From: Candidatus Brevefilum sp.
GTDB taxonomy: Bacteria > Chloroflexota > Anaerolineae > Anaerolineales > Anaerolineaceae
DNA length: 7,717 nucleotides
Direction of reading: 5' to 3'
NCBI GenBank assembly: GCA_007135845.1
Contig: SLIC01000261.1
Coordinates: forward strand, 1-7,717
A program made the position numbers and the translations under genes. How positions within the stretch are numbered: the stretch's first letter is position 1; each line of letters opens with the position of its first letter. Under the pieces are notes generated by a model. It was not told the DNA's origin. It searched no databases and was given only the letters and a program-made list of their open reading frames with translations. Positions 1-6,124 of this stretch are shown here, piece by piece.

Positions 1-50
1 AGGCACCATCCGCCAATGTTCGCAATGCAGACTTGTTTTTATCCAGCGAA

Positions 51-82
51 ATTATACCACAAGTTGGATTTCTGGTTGTCAA
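51..82 (-). promoter_or_regulatory. Candidate leftward promoter, extended -10
   Basis: On the minus strand there is a perfect TATAAT (plus 51-56), preceded directly by TGG, giving the extended -10 form TGnTATAAT. A perfect TTGACA lies at plus 77-82. The spacer is 20 bp, longer than the usual 16-18, so the extended -10 may be what makes it work. Transcription would start near position 44 and run left out of the window, toward a gene that is not visible. Confidence 0.4.
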
Positions 83-91
83 TCCCTGGCG

Positions 92-97
92 TATAAT
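92..97 (+). promoter_or_regulatory. Candidate -10 box for the phosphatase gene
   Basis: There is a perfect TATAAT on the plus strand. The hexamer 17 bp upstream, TTTCTG at 69-74, is a poor -35, and the better TTGTCA nearby is only about 10 bp away, too close. If used, transcription starts near 104 and leaves a leader of about 97 nt before the phosphatase start, with the CRP-like dyad just downstream of the start point. A positively regulated promoter often has a weak -35, but the site position here would suit repression better. Confidence 0.25.
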
Positions 98-105
98 CAA
101 GGCAG

Positions 106-123
106 ATGTGAAATTGATCACAT
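106..123. promoter_or_regulatory. CRP/FNR-type operator (ATGTGA-N6-TCACAT)
   Basis: This is a perfect inverted repeat with 6-bp arms, ATGTGA and TCACAT, separated by the six bases AATTGA. It contains the exact consensus of the E. coli CRP site, TGTGA-N6-TCACA. Proteins of the CRP/FNR superfamily in many phyla bind sites of this shape. Its centre (114.5) is about 70-71 bp upstream of the start predicted for the leftward promoter, a spacing used by class I activators. It is also close to +10 of the possible rightward promoter. The dyad is clear; which regulator binds and which gene is controlled is inference. Confidence 0.6.
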
Positions 124-185
124 AGGATATGGATAAATTACTGGAATTGCCAGATTGAAAATTTTGTGAGCAGTTCATGGAAACG

Positions 186-191
186 AAAGGA
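186..191 (+). promoter_or_regulatory. Ribosome binding site for the phosphatase
   Basis: AAAGGA lies 9 nt before the TTG at 201. The frame is closed by a TGA at 195-197, and TTG is the first start codon after it, so this site supports the TTG start. Confidence 0.55.
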
Positions 192-200
192 TATTGACAA

Positions 201-710
201 TTGATAAAACCAACACGAGACGACATCATTGAACTCCCCTACGGCCTGGCTGGGACCGTTTACCGAAGTCCGCTGCCCTTCAGTCCTTTGTTCGATCGTC
301 GGGGCGAGTTGTTGAGCGCATATGAAGCCCTGGGGGTTGAGACGGTGGTTATGCTGAACACAGCCGATGAAGTGATTCGACTGACCGGTGAGGATTTAGC
401 GGACCATTATGACTCAATGGGTTACACCTTGATCCACGCGCCGGTGCCAGATTTCCACGCACCCCAGGATGAGGTTTTTCGGCCCGCATTGGAGAAAGCC
501 CTGGAAGCTGCAGAAGCGGGCAGCACGATGGTGATCCATTGTCATGCTGGTGTTGGTCGTACGGGTACCTTTGCTGCCTGCCTGGCGAAAATGGTGTTTG
601 GGATGAAGGGTGAAGAAGCGATCGAGTGGGTGCGCGGTTTTATCCCTGAAGCGGTGGAGAACCGCGAGCAATATGAATTTGTCCTCAATTTCGAACCAAC
701 AGAAAATTAG
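201..710 (+). CDS. Cys-based phosphatase, dual-specificity/tyrosine phosphatase fold
   Basis: A 169-residue protein with the complete active-site loop of the Cys-dependent phosphatases: H-C-H-A-G-V-G-R-T-G at 113-122. Cys114 is the predicted nucleophile and Arg120 binds the phosphate. The segment P-V-P-D-F-H-A-P at 81-88 fits the general-acid loop, with Asp84 as the proton donor. The length suits a compact, single-domain, cytoplasmic dual-specificity or KAP-like enzyme; no signal peptide or membrane helix is seen. Known members dephosphorylate Tyr/Ser/Thr in proteins or small phosphorylated molecules, and the substrate cannot be read from sequence. The start is TTG, the first start codon after an in-frame TGA at 195-197, with AAAGGA 9 nt upstream. 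The gene ends in a 4-nt tail-to-tail overlap with the next gene. The phosphatase call is firm; the exact subfamily is not. Confidence 0.88.
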   Translation: MIKPTRDDIIELPYGLAGTVYRSPLPFSPLFDRRGELLSAYEALGVETVVMLNTADEVIRLTGEDLADHYDSMGYTLIHAPVPDFHAPQDEVFRPALEKALEAAEAGSTMVIHCHAGVGRTGTFAACLAKMVFGMKGEEAIEWVRGFIPEAVENREQYEFVLNFEPTEN

Positions 711-1519
711 TCAGTACTGGTTTCCCTGGCGATAACCAGCGTCCCGGCGGGGCCCATCAAGTCCTCAGTCAATTCGGGCACCTCTTTGAAGACCAGCTTA
801 TCTCTTACCCCCTGCAACGCCAATGTGTCTCCGGCGATCACCTCAACATCTTCTTCGTATAGGTAATAGAATAAGTTGATAAACAGGTTAATGATCGCGT
901 CAGCATCTTCACCAGGCTGGACGAAATAGGCCAGGTCTGGCACATCAAAAATATGGTGTCCCTTGGTGACCAACCAGTAGGCTTCGTGGTCTGTGTAAAA
1001 GCGCACATAGCCAAACCACAGGCTGAAGGGGATTTCCCGCCGGAAGCGGTCAATGTTTTCTAATGAGACATAATCAGCTGGGGGATGAGCTGTCCAGGCG
1101 TTTGCGTTGACGATCCCCAGCAAGTCCTCATTTACAAAAAGTAATGCAGTTTTATACAATGCGACCATCTGCTCAATGGGATCAGGATGACCTCCACCAT
1201 AAAGGAGGCTCAAATGTACACGGTGCTGGCGCATGGCGGCTTTGATCTGAGCACCCCAGGGAGAGACCATGATCGTCCGATCTATAACCTCCAGAGGCAA
1301 GGGAGCCGCCAGGCCAGCCACAAGGAGGGTATGTTCATCCAAGCTGATTTTTCCCAGGCAGCGCAAGGGGTCTAACTGTTTCCATTCGAGGCTCAGGGTA
1401 TCTGGCGCGGCCCATTTAGGGATGCGGATGTCTGCAATGGGTAGGTCCGCTGCGGCATACACCAGGTGCAGACCTGGTTGACGAGCATCAATTGGGTAAG
1501 CAGGTTGAGGATCAGTCAT
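707..1519 (-). CDS. DUF4261-like protein of unknown function
   Basis: A 270-residue protein without signal peptide or clear membrane helix, so probably cytoplasmic. The overall pattern resembles DUF4261 proteins: an opening strand (L-H-L-V-Y-A-A-A at 17-24), a middle segment with A-N-A-W-T-A-H-P-P, a segment Y-W-L-V-T-K-G-H-H-I-F, then a helix and the closing V-I-A-G-D-T-L. This match is from memory of the family and is tentative; the function is unknown. The frame is open up to 1717, but the ATG at 1519 is preferred. A promoter candidate lies at 1550-1578, and a longer form (for example from an ATG at 1624) would run through it and into the control region of the divergent gene. The ribosome binding site before 1519 is weak, so the start is less certain than the frame. 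The stop codon interlocks with that of the phosphatase gene. Confidence 0.75.
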   Translation of the reverse strand: MTDPQPAYPIDARQPGLHLVYAAADLPIADIRIPKWAAPDTLSLEWKQLDPLRCLGKISLDEHTLLVAGLAAPLPLEVIDRTIMVSPWGAQIKAAMRQHRVHLSLLYGGGHPDPIEQMVALYKTALLFVNEDLLGIVNANAWTAHPPADYVSLENIDRFRREIPFSLWFGYVRFYTDHEAYWLVTKGHHIFDVPDLAYFVQPGEDADAIINLFINLFYYLYEEDVEVIAGDTLALQGVRDKLVFKEVPELTEDLMGPAGTLVIARETSTD

Positions 1520-1549
1520 TGTCCAAGGTTTCTCAGGTTGATTAAACCT

Positions 1550-1578
1550 ATTATGCCACAATCCTTCAGCGTTTCCAA
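1550..1578 (-). promoter_or_regulatory. Promoter candidate for the DUF4261-like gene
   Basis: On the minus strand, TTGGAA (plus 1573-1578) is followed after exactly 17 bp by CATAAT (plus 1550-1555). These match the sigma-70 consensus at 4 of 6 and 5 of 6 positions. The predicted transcript starts about 24 nt before the ATG at 1519, which supports that start over the longer open frame. Confidence 0.45.
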
Positions 1579-1600
1579 GACCATCAATAAGCCATGTAAT
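1572..1600 (+). promoter_or_regulatory. Promoter candidate for the YcxB-like gene
   Basis: TTTCCA (1572-1577) is followed after exactly 17 bp by TGTAAT (1595-1600), matching the sigma-70 consensus at 4 of 6 and 5 of 6 positions. Transcription would start near 1607, giving a leader of about 30 nt. The -35 box occupies nearly the same bases as the -35 of the opposite-strand promoter. Confidence 0.35.
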
Positions 1601-1624
1601 GGTAAAATCAGGGTAATTAATCAT

Positions 1625-1629
1625 AAGGA
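1625..1629 (+). promoter_or_regulatory. Ribosome binding site selecting the ATG at 1636
   Basis: AAGGA lies 6 nt before the ATG at 1636 and directly abuts the in-frame TTG at 1630. Only the ATG has workable spacing, so the gene is started there. Confidence 0.65.
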
Positions 1630-1635
1630 TTGCTG

Positions 1636-2154
1636 ATGGAACAAAAGTTAACCATACGCTATACACCAGAAAAGCGGGATTATGTGCGTGCCTCCCGCGC
1701 CCTGGCAATGAAGTCAACCTGGTTTATCTATGTGGCTTTGGTGATCTTGCTGGTTTTAGCAGGCTCGGGTATTATCCTGGCGAACCCGGAGATGGTGGCA
1801 CCATCGCTGAGAGGCATTGCCACGATCCTCTTTTTGATGTGCCTGGTTTACGTGATTTACTTTGTCTTCATCATCCCCATCCATCTCGCCAAGGCATATA
1901 AGACCAATAAACACCTTCAGCAAGAGCGTATCCTGGTCTTTTGGGATGATCATCTGCAAATGCGAATTGGTAAAAGCAGTGTGTCGTTAAACTGGGAAGA
2001 CCTGAAAAGGCTGGTTGCCGGGAAAAATTACTATTTACTCGTCTTTGAAGGTGAAGAAAAGGTGTTCCCCTTTATCCCGAAGCGAGACCTTGATGAGAAC
2101 GATCGGCAAGCTTTCCTGGAATTCTTTCAATCAAAATCGATCCAGGTTATATAA
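1636..2154 (+). CDS. YcxB-like two-TM membrane protein
   Basis: A 172-residue protein with a short charged N-terminus, two hydrophobic helices at about 27-48 and 61-82, and a soluble C-terminal half of about 90 residues. That half has V-S-L-N-W-E-D-L (Trp120), a strand Y-Y-L-L-V-F, and F-I-P-K-R-D-L (146-152). The conserved Trp and the late I-P-K-R motif are hallmarks of the YcxB-like family, whose C-terminal part is thought to form a small PH-like beta domain on the cytoplasmic face. The family's function is not known. ATG 1636 is chosen over TTG 1630 because of the position of AAGGA. It is divergent from the DUF4261-like gene, and 58 nt separate it from the peptidase gene downstream. Confidence 0.82.
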   Translation: MEQKLTIRYTPEKRDYVRASRALAMKSTWFIYVALVILLVLAGSGIILANPEMVAPSLRGIATILFLMCLVYVIYFVFIIPIHLAKAYKTNKHLQQERILVFWDDHLQMRIGKSSVSLNWEDLKRLVAGKNYYLLVFEGEEKVFPFIPKRDLDENDRQAFLEFFQSKSIQVI

Positions 2155-2202
2155 TAGAATTATCAATCTTTTGGAACTTTCGGATTAAATATCACATGAA
2201 AA

Positions 2203-2207
2203 GAGGA
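2203..2207 (+). promoter_or_regulatory. Ribosome binding site for the M20 peptidase
   Basis: GAGGA lies 5 nt before the ATG at 2213. An ATG at 2196 is out of frame and meets a stop within seven codons, so 2213 is the clear start. Confidence 0.6.
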
Positions 2208-2212
2208 ACAAT

Positions 2213-3952
2213 ATGAATATTGAAGCCTTGATTATTTCCCTGGGAATTGGACTGGTCGTCTTGCTGCTGTTCCTGGTTGGTTTTGTGTTCTTAAAGACAG
2301 CCCTGTATTCGCCGCCGCCAAAGAAGGTCAAACTGAAGAACTTTCCCACGGTTGATGGCAGGTCTGTCGCTGAGCGGTTGGGGTTGGCGGTGCAATATCG
2401 TACGATCTCTCACGACGACCCCGAAAAATTAGACACCCAGGCTTTTTTAGGTCTGCACCGTCTCTTGAAAACCCTCTATCCGCTGGTACATACGAACCTC
2501 AAGTTAGAAACGTTTAACGAATACAGCTTGCTCTATACCTGGGAGGGAACCGATCCCGACCTGCAGCCGATTATGCTGATCTCCCATTTAGATGTTGTTC
2601 CAGCAGATGAAGCAGACGAAGGTTGGCAACATCCGCCCTTCAGCGGCGAGCTGTCAGACGGGTATGTTTGGGGTCGGGGAACGCTCGATATTAAGTGTGG
2701 TGTCATTGGTGTCCTGGAAGCGGTTGAGTACCTGTTAAAACAGGATTTTCAACCCGAGCGCACGGTTTACCTGGGCTTTGGCCATGATGAAGAGGTCGGT
2801 GGGGAACAGGGTGCCGTAGCAATTGCCGCTGCGCTTGAATCACGTGGTGTACAGGTTGGCAGCCTGCTGGATGAAGGGGGTATGGTCATCGATGGCTTCC
2901 TGCCCGGTGTGGAAGATCCTGTGGGTTCGATCGGCATCTCAGAGAAGGGCTACCTCAGCTTGCGCTTGACCGTGACGATTGATGGTGGTCATTCATCCAT
3001 GCCCGCACAAGAAACGGCTATTGGCATCCTTTCACGCGCTGTCGGCAGGTTAGAGATCAAGCCCATGCCGGCTCACCTGGAAGTAGTTGAATTTATGATG
3101 AGTTACCTGGGATCAGCCCTCCCGTTTTTCCAACGGATGGCTTTTGCCAACACCTGGCTGTTTGGTCGCCGCCTTAAAAAGCGCTTGTCGAAAAATAACC
3201 TGTTGAATGCCAGCATCCGCACAACCACGGCACCTACGATCATCAATGCCGGGGTTAAGGATAACGTTCTGCCCGCCAAAGCTGAAGCCGTGGTCAACTT
3301 TCGCCTGTTACCCGGGGATGATCTGCGTTCCGTTTATGAAATGGTATTGCAGCGTATTAATGATGAACGGGTCAAGGTGACACCTTATTTAGGCGATGTG
3401 CTGGAAGGACCCTCTGGTTGGGAGCCCTCGCCGGTGGCTGATGTTGAATCACCGCACTTTAACTGGCTTTTCCGCCTGGTGCGGGAAGCCTTCCCCGAGG
3501 CAGTCGTTTCACCCTACCTGGTGACTGGCGGCACCGATGCTCGCCATTATACCGCGGTGACGGATAATGCCTTCCGTTTTACCCCGGTGCAGATCAACAA
3601 AGCGGAACTCCAAAGCATTCACGCTGTTAACGAGCGTCTATCCTTTGAAAATTGCGCCAGGATGGTTGGTTTTTACATTGCCTATATCCAGGAGGTGTCG
3701 TCTATGCCTGGGGATGTTGATAAACCACTGGTCATCGAATCCGGTCCTGTTGAGAAAGCTTTTCTGGAAGATGATGAAGATTGGGAAGATGATGTACCTA
3801 TTCCAACCCTGGAGGAAACACAAGCCCTGCAGGAAGCTGAAGAGGCGTTCGATGAATCCATGGCGGCTGACGATCCTGACCAGGACGAAACACCCCTAGA
3901 AGATGTTGATCAGGCTGAAGCTGAGTTAGATGAGGGCGATTTAGAGGAATGA
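2213..3952 (+). CDS. Membrane-anchored M20 metallopeptidase, CPS1/PM20D1 type
   Basis: A 579-residue predicted zinc amidohydrolase. One membrane helix (about 5-27) is followed by K-rich, Pro-rich sequence (33-42). The M20 signature is complete: S-H-L-D-V-V-P (124-130; His125, Asp127), W-G-R-G-T-L-D-I-K (153-161; bridging Asp159), G-H-D-E-E-V-G-G (190-197; catalytic Glu193, metal-binding Glu194), D-E-G-G (220-223), the lid-domain G-H-S-S (259-262), G-G-T-D-A-R-H-Y (439-446) and a late metal-binding His470. R-T-T-T-A-P-T, G-V-K-D-N-V-L-P and the anchor helix are typical of yeast carboxypeptidase S and PM20D1, which cleave peptides or N-acyl amino acids. The domain ends near 495. After it comes a tail in which 31 of the last 66 residues are Asp or Glu, not expected in the family. 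Positive charges after the helix would place the enzyme in the cytoplasm by the positive-inside rule. The true substrate is unknown. Confidence 0.9.
   Translation: MNIEALIISLGIGLVVLLLFLVGFVFLKTALYSPPPKKVKLKNFPTVDGRSVAERLGLAVQYRTISHDDPEKLDTQAFLGLHRLLKTLYPLVHTNLKLETFNEYSLLYTWEGTDPDLQPIMLISHLDVVPADEADEGWQHPPFSGELSDGYVWGRGTLDIKCGVIGVLEAVEYLLKQDFQPERTVYLGFGHDEEVGGEQGAVAIAAALESRGVQVGSLLDEGGMVIDGFLPGVEDPVGSIGISEKGYLSLRLTVTIDGGHSSMPAQETAIGILSRAVGRLEIKPMPAHLEVVEFMMSYLGSALPFFQRMAFANTWLFGRRLKKRLSKNNLLNASIRTTTAPTIINAGVKDNVLPAKAEAVVNFRLLPGDDLRSVYEMVLQRINDERVKVTPYLGDVLEGPSGWEPSPVADVESPHFNWLFRLVREAFPEAVVSPYLVTGGTDARHYTAVTDNAFRFTPVQINKAELQSIHAVNERLSFENCARMVGFYIAYIQEVSSMPGDVDKPLVIESGPVEKAFLEDDEDWEDDVPIPTLEETQALQEAEEAFDESMAADDPDQDETPLEDVDQAEAELDEGDLEE
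3943..3948 (+). promoter_or_regulatory. Ribosome binding site inside the end of the M20 gene
   Basis: AGAGGA lies 7 nt before the reductase ATG at 3956 and within the last codons of the M20 gene, whose stop is at 3950-3952. With 3 nt between stop and start, translational coupling of the two genes is likely. Confidence 0.65.
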
Positions 3953-3955
3953 TCA

Positions 3956-5116
3956 ATGCGCTACACCCAGGTCGGTGATTGGCACCTATCACAAATTGGG
4001 TTGGGGTGTTACGGTCTGAGCGGTGCTTATGGGCCTGTGGATGAAGCCCAATATGAACGCACAATACGGTCCGCCGTTGAGCAGGGGGTGAATTTTTTTG
4101 ATACCGCTGAAGGTTATGGTGACGCTGAAACCTTCTTGGGGCGCATCCTGGCACCCATCCGAGACCGGGTCATTATCGCCACAAAATTGAGCGGTACCGG
4201 GGGACAACCAGACCTGTCTACGGGAGCAGTACGGCGAGCCTGTCATGCCAGCCTGGAAAGACTCCAAATGGATGTTATTGACCTGTACCAGGTCCACTTT
4301 GATGACCCCCACACACCTGTGCTCGAAACAGTAGATGCCCTTGAATCCCTGGTCGAAGCGGGTTTGATCCGGCGCTACGGGGTCAGCCATTTGCCGGTGG
4401 ACCGGGTGCAGGAATATGCCGAGGCTGGGAATTTGTTCAGCATCTTGATGGAACTGAGCCCTGTTGCCCGCTCAGCAACCCAGGCCTTACTGCCGATTTG
4501 CGCAGAACATGACCTGGCCGCGATCGCCTTTAGCGTGACCGGTCGGGGGATTTTGTCCGGGCGGTATCCACAGGGACATCGTTTTGCGGATGGCGATATC
4601 CGCCAAATGGACCCGCTCTTTCAGCGTGAGCGTTATACTTCTGCCGTCTTGGTGGCGAAATTCCTGGCAGGGCTGGGTGAGAAATATCAAGCCACAGCCG
4701 TCCAGATGGGAATCTCCTGGGTGCTGGCTCAGCCGCAGGTGGTTTGCGCGCTAACCGGCACTTCATCAGGGGATCACCTGGCGGAGAACCTGGCTGCCAG
4801 CGAGATCGACCTGGAGCAGGAAGACTTGCTTGCACTGAACAAGTTTTTAGACGAAGCGGATGCCCGCCTGGCAGCCGATCAGCGGGTGACGATCAGGCAC
4901 ATCCTGGATACACCACTGGCGGAGGATCCTGAGACGGCTTTCAATGATTTAGTATATGTGATGGAAACGGCCGTTATGTTGGAGGCAGCGCCTGAAGCGG
5001 ATATCCTGGCTGCATTCAAGGAGCTGTTTGCGCTGCGGAAAAAGCTGGATGTAAAAGCCCAACGAAAGATGGCTGGGATTCAACATTTGCTGCGGGGGAT
5101 GATCAGGCAATTATGA
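3956..5116 (+). CDS. Aldo/keto reductase with C-terminal extension
   Basis: A 386-residue NAD(P)H-dependent oxidoreductase of the AKR superfamily (TIM barrel, cytoplasmic). The catalytic tetrad can be placed: Asp49 (F-F-D-T-A), Tyr54 (E-G-Y-G), Lys77 (I-A-T-K-L) and His114 (Y-Q-V-H-F). Further family marks are L-G-R-I-L (61-65), the A-G-L-I-R-R-Y-G-V-S segment (135-144), and the cofactor-binding end A-L-T-G-T-S-S-G-D-H-L-A-E-N-L (265-279). Such enzymes are usually about 310-340 residues. Here about 75 more follow (312-386), rich in Ala, Leu and charged residues, probably helical and basic at the end (R-K-K-L-D-V-K-A-Q-R-K). This extra part matches no domain I recognise. The gene starts 3 nt after the M20 stop, so both should be made together. 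Known relatives reduce aldehydes or ketones; the substrate here is unknown. Confidence 0.88.
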   Translation: MRYTQVGDWHLSQIGLGCYGLSGAYGPVDEAQYERTIRSAVEQGVNFFDTAEGYGDAETFLGRILAPIRDRVIIATKLSGTGGQPDLSTGAVRRACHASLERLQMDVIDLYQVHFDDPHTPVLETVDALESLVEAGLIRRYGVSHLPVDRVQEYAEAGNLFSILMELSPVARSATQALLPICAEHDLAAIAFSVTGRGILSGRYPQGHRFADGDIRQMDPLFQRERYTSAVLVAKFLAGLGEKYQATAVQMGISWVLAQPQVVCALTGTSSGDHLAENLAASEIDLEQEDLLALNKFLDEADARLAADQRVTIRHILDTPLAEDPETAFNDLVYVMETAVMLEAAPEADILAAFKELFALRKKLDVKAQRKMAGIQHLLRGMIRQL

Positions 5117-5182
5117 ACGGCCTCTGGATCATTTTTAATAACGCACGTATCAGGGGAAATTGGCCTTAATCGATCTGTTTTT

Positions 5183-5186
5183 GGAG
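5183..5186 (+). promoter_or_regulatory. Ribosome binding site for the alpha/beta hydrolase
   Basis: GGAG (within TGGAGA) lies 8 nt before the ATG at 5195. No strong promoter or terminator is seen in the 78-nt gap after the reductase gene, so readthrough from upstream is plausible. Confidence 0.55.
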
Positions 5187-5194
5187 AAAATCTT

Positions 5195-6106
5195 ATGACA
5201 TTGCTGTGGTTGATTCCCTTGTTGATCCTGCTGATATTTTTATTCGCTTCCTACTATTTTGCCCGTATTTTGATTTACCCTGTCACTCGCTCTTATGAAA
5301 CCACATTGGAATATGCGATTGAGGATGGGATCCTGACCGAAAAAGATTGGGAAGCGCTGCCAAAAGAGGAGGTAACCATCCGTTCAATTTTTGGATACGA
5401 TTTGTATGGCTACTTCTTACCCAACGGGTCTGGTCATAGGACGGTGATTGTCTCCCATGGGATCACCTGCAACCTGATCAACTCAATCAAATACGCTCAG
5501 ATCTTTCTCGATTTGGGGTTCAATGTGCTGGTTTATGATCACCGCAACCATGGCAAGAGCGGTGGTAAAGGTACCACTTTTGGTTATTATGAGGCTGATG
5601 ACCTGTGTGCCGTGATCGATTGGCTGCAGGAAAACAAACCAAATACAGAAATGATTGGCATCCACGGTGAATCGATGGGTGCAGCAATTGGACTATTGAC
5701 AGCAGCCAGGGATGAACGGGTCGCGTTTATGGTTGCGGATTGCGGTTACGCCAGCCTGTCTGACCAGGTGAGCGACCGGGCGCGGGTTCAATATCACCTG
5801 CCATCTTTTCCTTTGATACCGATGGTATTTCATTGGGCAAGACTGTTGAATGGGATGCGGGTTGATCAAATTGCGCCAAATAAGGCCATCACACAGATAA
5901 ATGCTCCGGTGTTAATTATCCATGGGGAAAATGATGCCTATATCGATCCATCGCATGCCCATCGCCTTGCTCAGGCGGACCCTGAAAATCCGCGTCCATT
6001 GTGGATAGCACCGGATGCCGATCATGCCGAATCTCTTGTGAGGAATAAAGCGGTTTACCAGGCTGAGGTAACCAGGTTCTTGCAAGAGCATGCGCTAATA
6101 GGGTGA
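5195..6106 (+). CDS. Membrane-anchored alpha/beta hydrolase, YqkD type
   Basis: A 303-residue serine hydrolase with one N-terminal hydrophobic helix (about 2-20). The alpha/beta hydrolase marks are all present: S-H-G-I-T (87-91) for the oxyanion hole, Y-D-H-R-N-H-G-K-S-G-G (114-124), the nucleophile elbow G-E-S-M-G (158-162, Ser160), I-H-G-E-N-D-A-Y-I-D (242-251, catalytic Asp probably 247), and D-A-D-H-A (274-278, His277). The order and wording of these blocks, including N-S-I-K-Y, closely follow Bacillus subtilis YqkD as I remember it, and the length agrees. YqkD relatives are predicted esterases or acyl hydrolases without a settled substrate. The gene follows the reductase by 78 nt on the same strand and may share its transcript. 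It is convergent with the gene remnant to its right. Confidence 0.88.
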   Translation: MTLLWLIPLLILLIFLFASYYFARILIYPVTRSYETTLEYAIEDGILTEKDWEALPKEEVTIRSIFGYDLYGYFLPNGSGHRTVIVSHGITCNLINSIKYAQIFLDLGFNVLVYDHRNHGKSGGKGTTFGYYEADDLCAVIDWLQENKPNTEMIGIHGESMGAAIGLLTAARDERVAFMVADCGYASLSDQVSDRARVQYHLPSFPLIPMVFHWARLLNGMRVDQIAPNKAITQINAPVLIIHGENDAYIDPSHAHRLAQADPENPRPLWIAPDADHAESLVRNKAVYQAEVTRFLQEHALIG

Positions 6107-6124
6107 GTTGTGTTTTCAGGCGAG

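Larger units (their letters stand above)
1..200. other. Left-edge intergenic control region
   Basis: No complete gene is visible here. The stretch carries TATAAT-like boxes on both strands and a perfect CRP-type dyad, listed separately, so it looks like a divergent promoter region. On the minus strand, an open frame from about position 50 to the edge reads S-L-D-K-N-K-S-A-L-R-T-L-A-D-G-A, which resembles real protein. It could be the first codons of a leftward gene starting at a TTG (24-26 on the plus strand). On the plus strand, an open frame from 3 to the TAG at 123-125 also exists. The two readings cannot both be real, and too little is present to choose or to name a family. Confidence 0.5.

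Noticed and set aside
3..125. Plus-strand open frame that could be the end of an upstream gene
   Set aside because: It is only about 40 codons, covers the promoter boxes and the CRP-like dyad, and is AT-rich at the end; chance openness is enough to explain it.
1520..1717. Longer N-terminus for the DUF4261-like gene, using starts up to 1717
   Set aside because: It would cover both candidate promoters and the start of the divergent YcxB-like gene, and the added residues do not look conserved or domain-like.
2150..2155. Perfect TATAAT at the stop codon of the YcxB-like gene as a promoter for the M20 gene
   Set aside because: The best -35 at 16-19 bp upstream (TTCAAT) matches only about half the consensus, and the position is within AT-rich stop-codon sequence. 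It is possible but unsupported.
3798..4154. 118-residue minus-strand open frame across the M20/AKR junction
   Set aside because: It is antisense to two well-supported genes, has a Pro/His/Arg/Gln-rich mix and no recognisable motif.
4530..4835. 101-residue minus-strand open frame within the reductase
   Set aside because: It is antisense to the AKR coding sequence and has the Pro/Arg-rich composition of a shadow frame.
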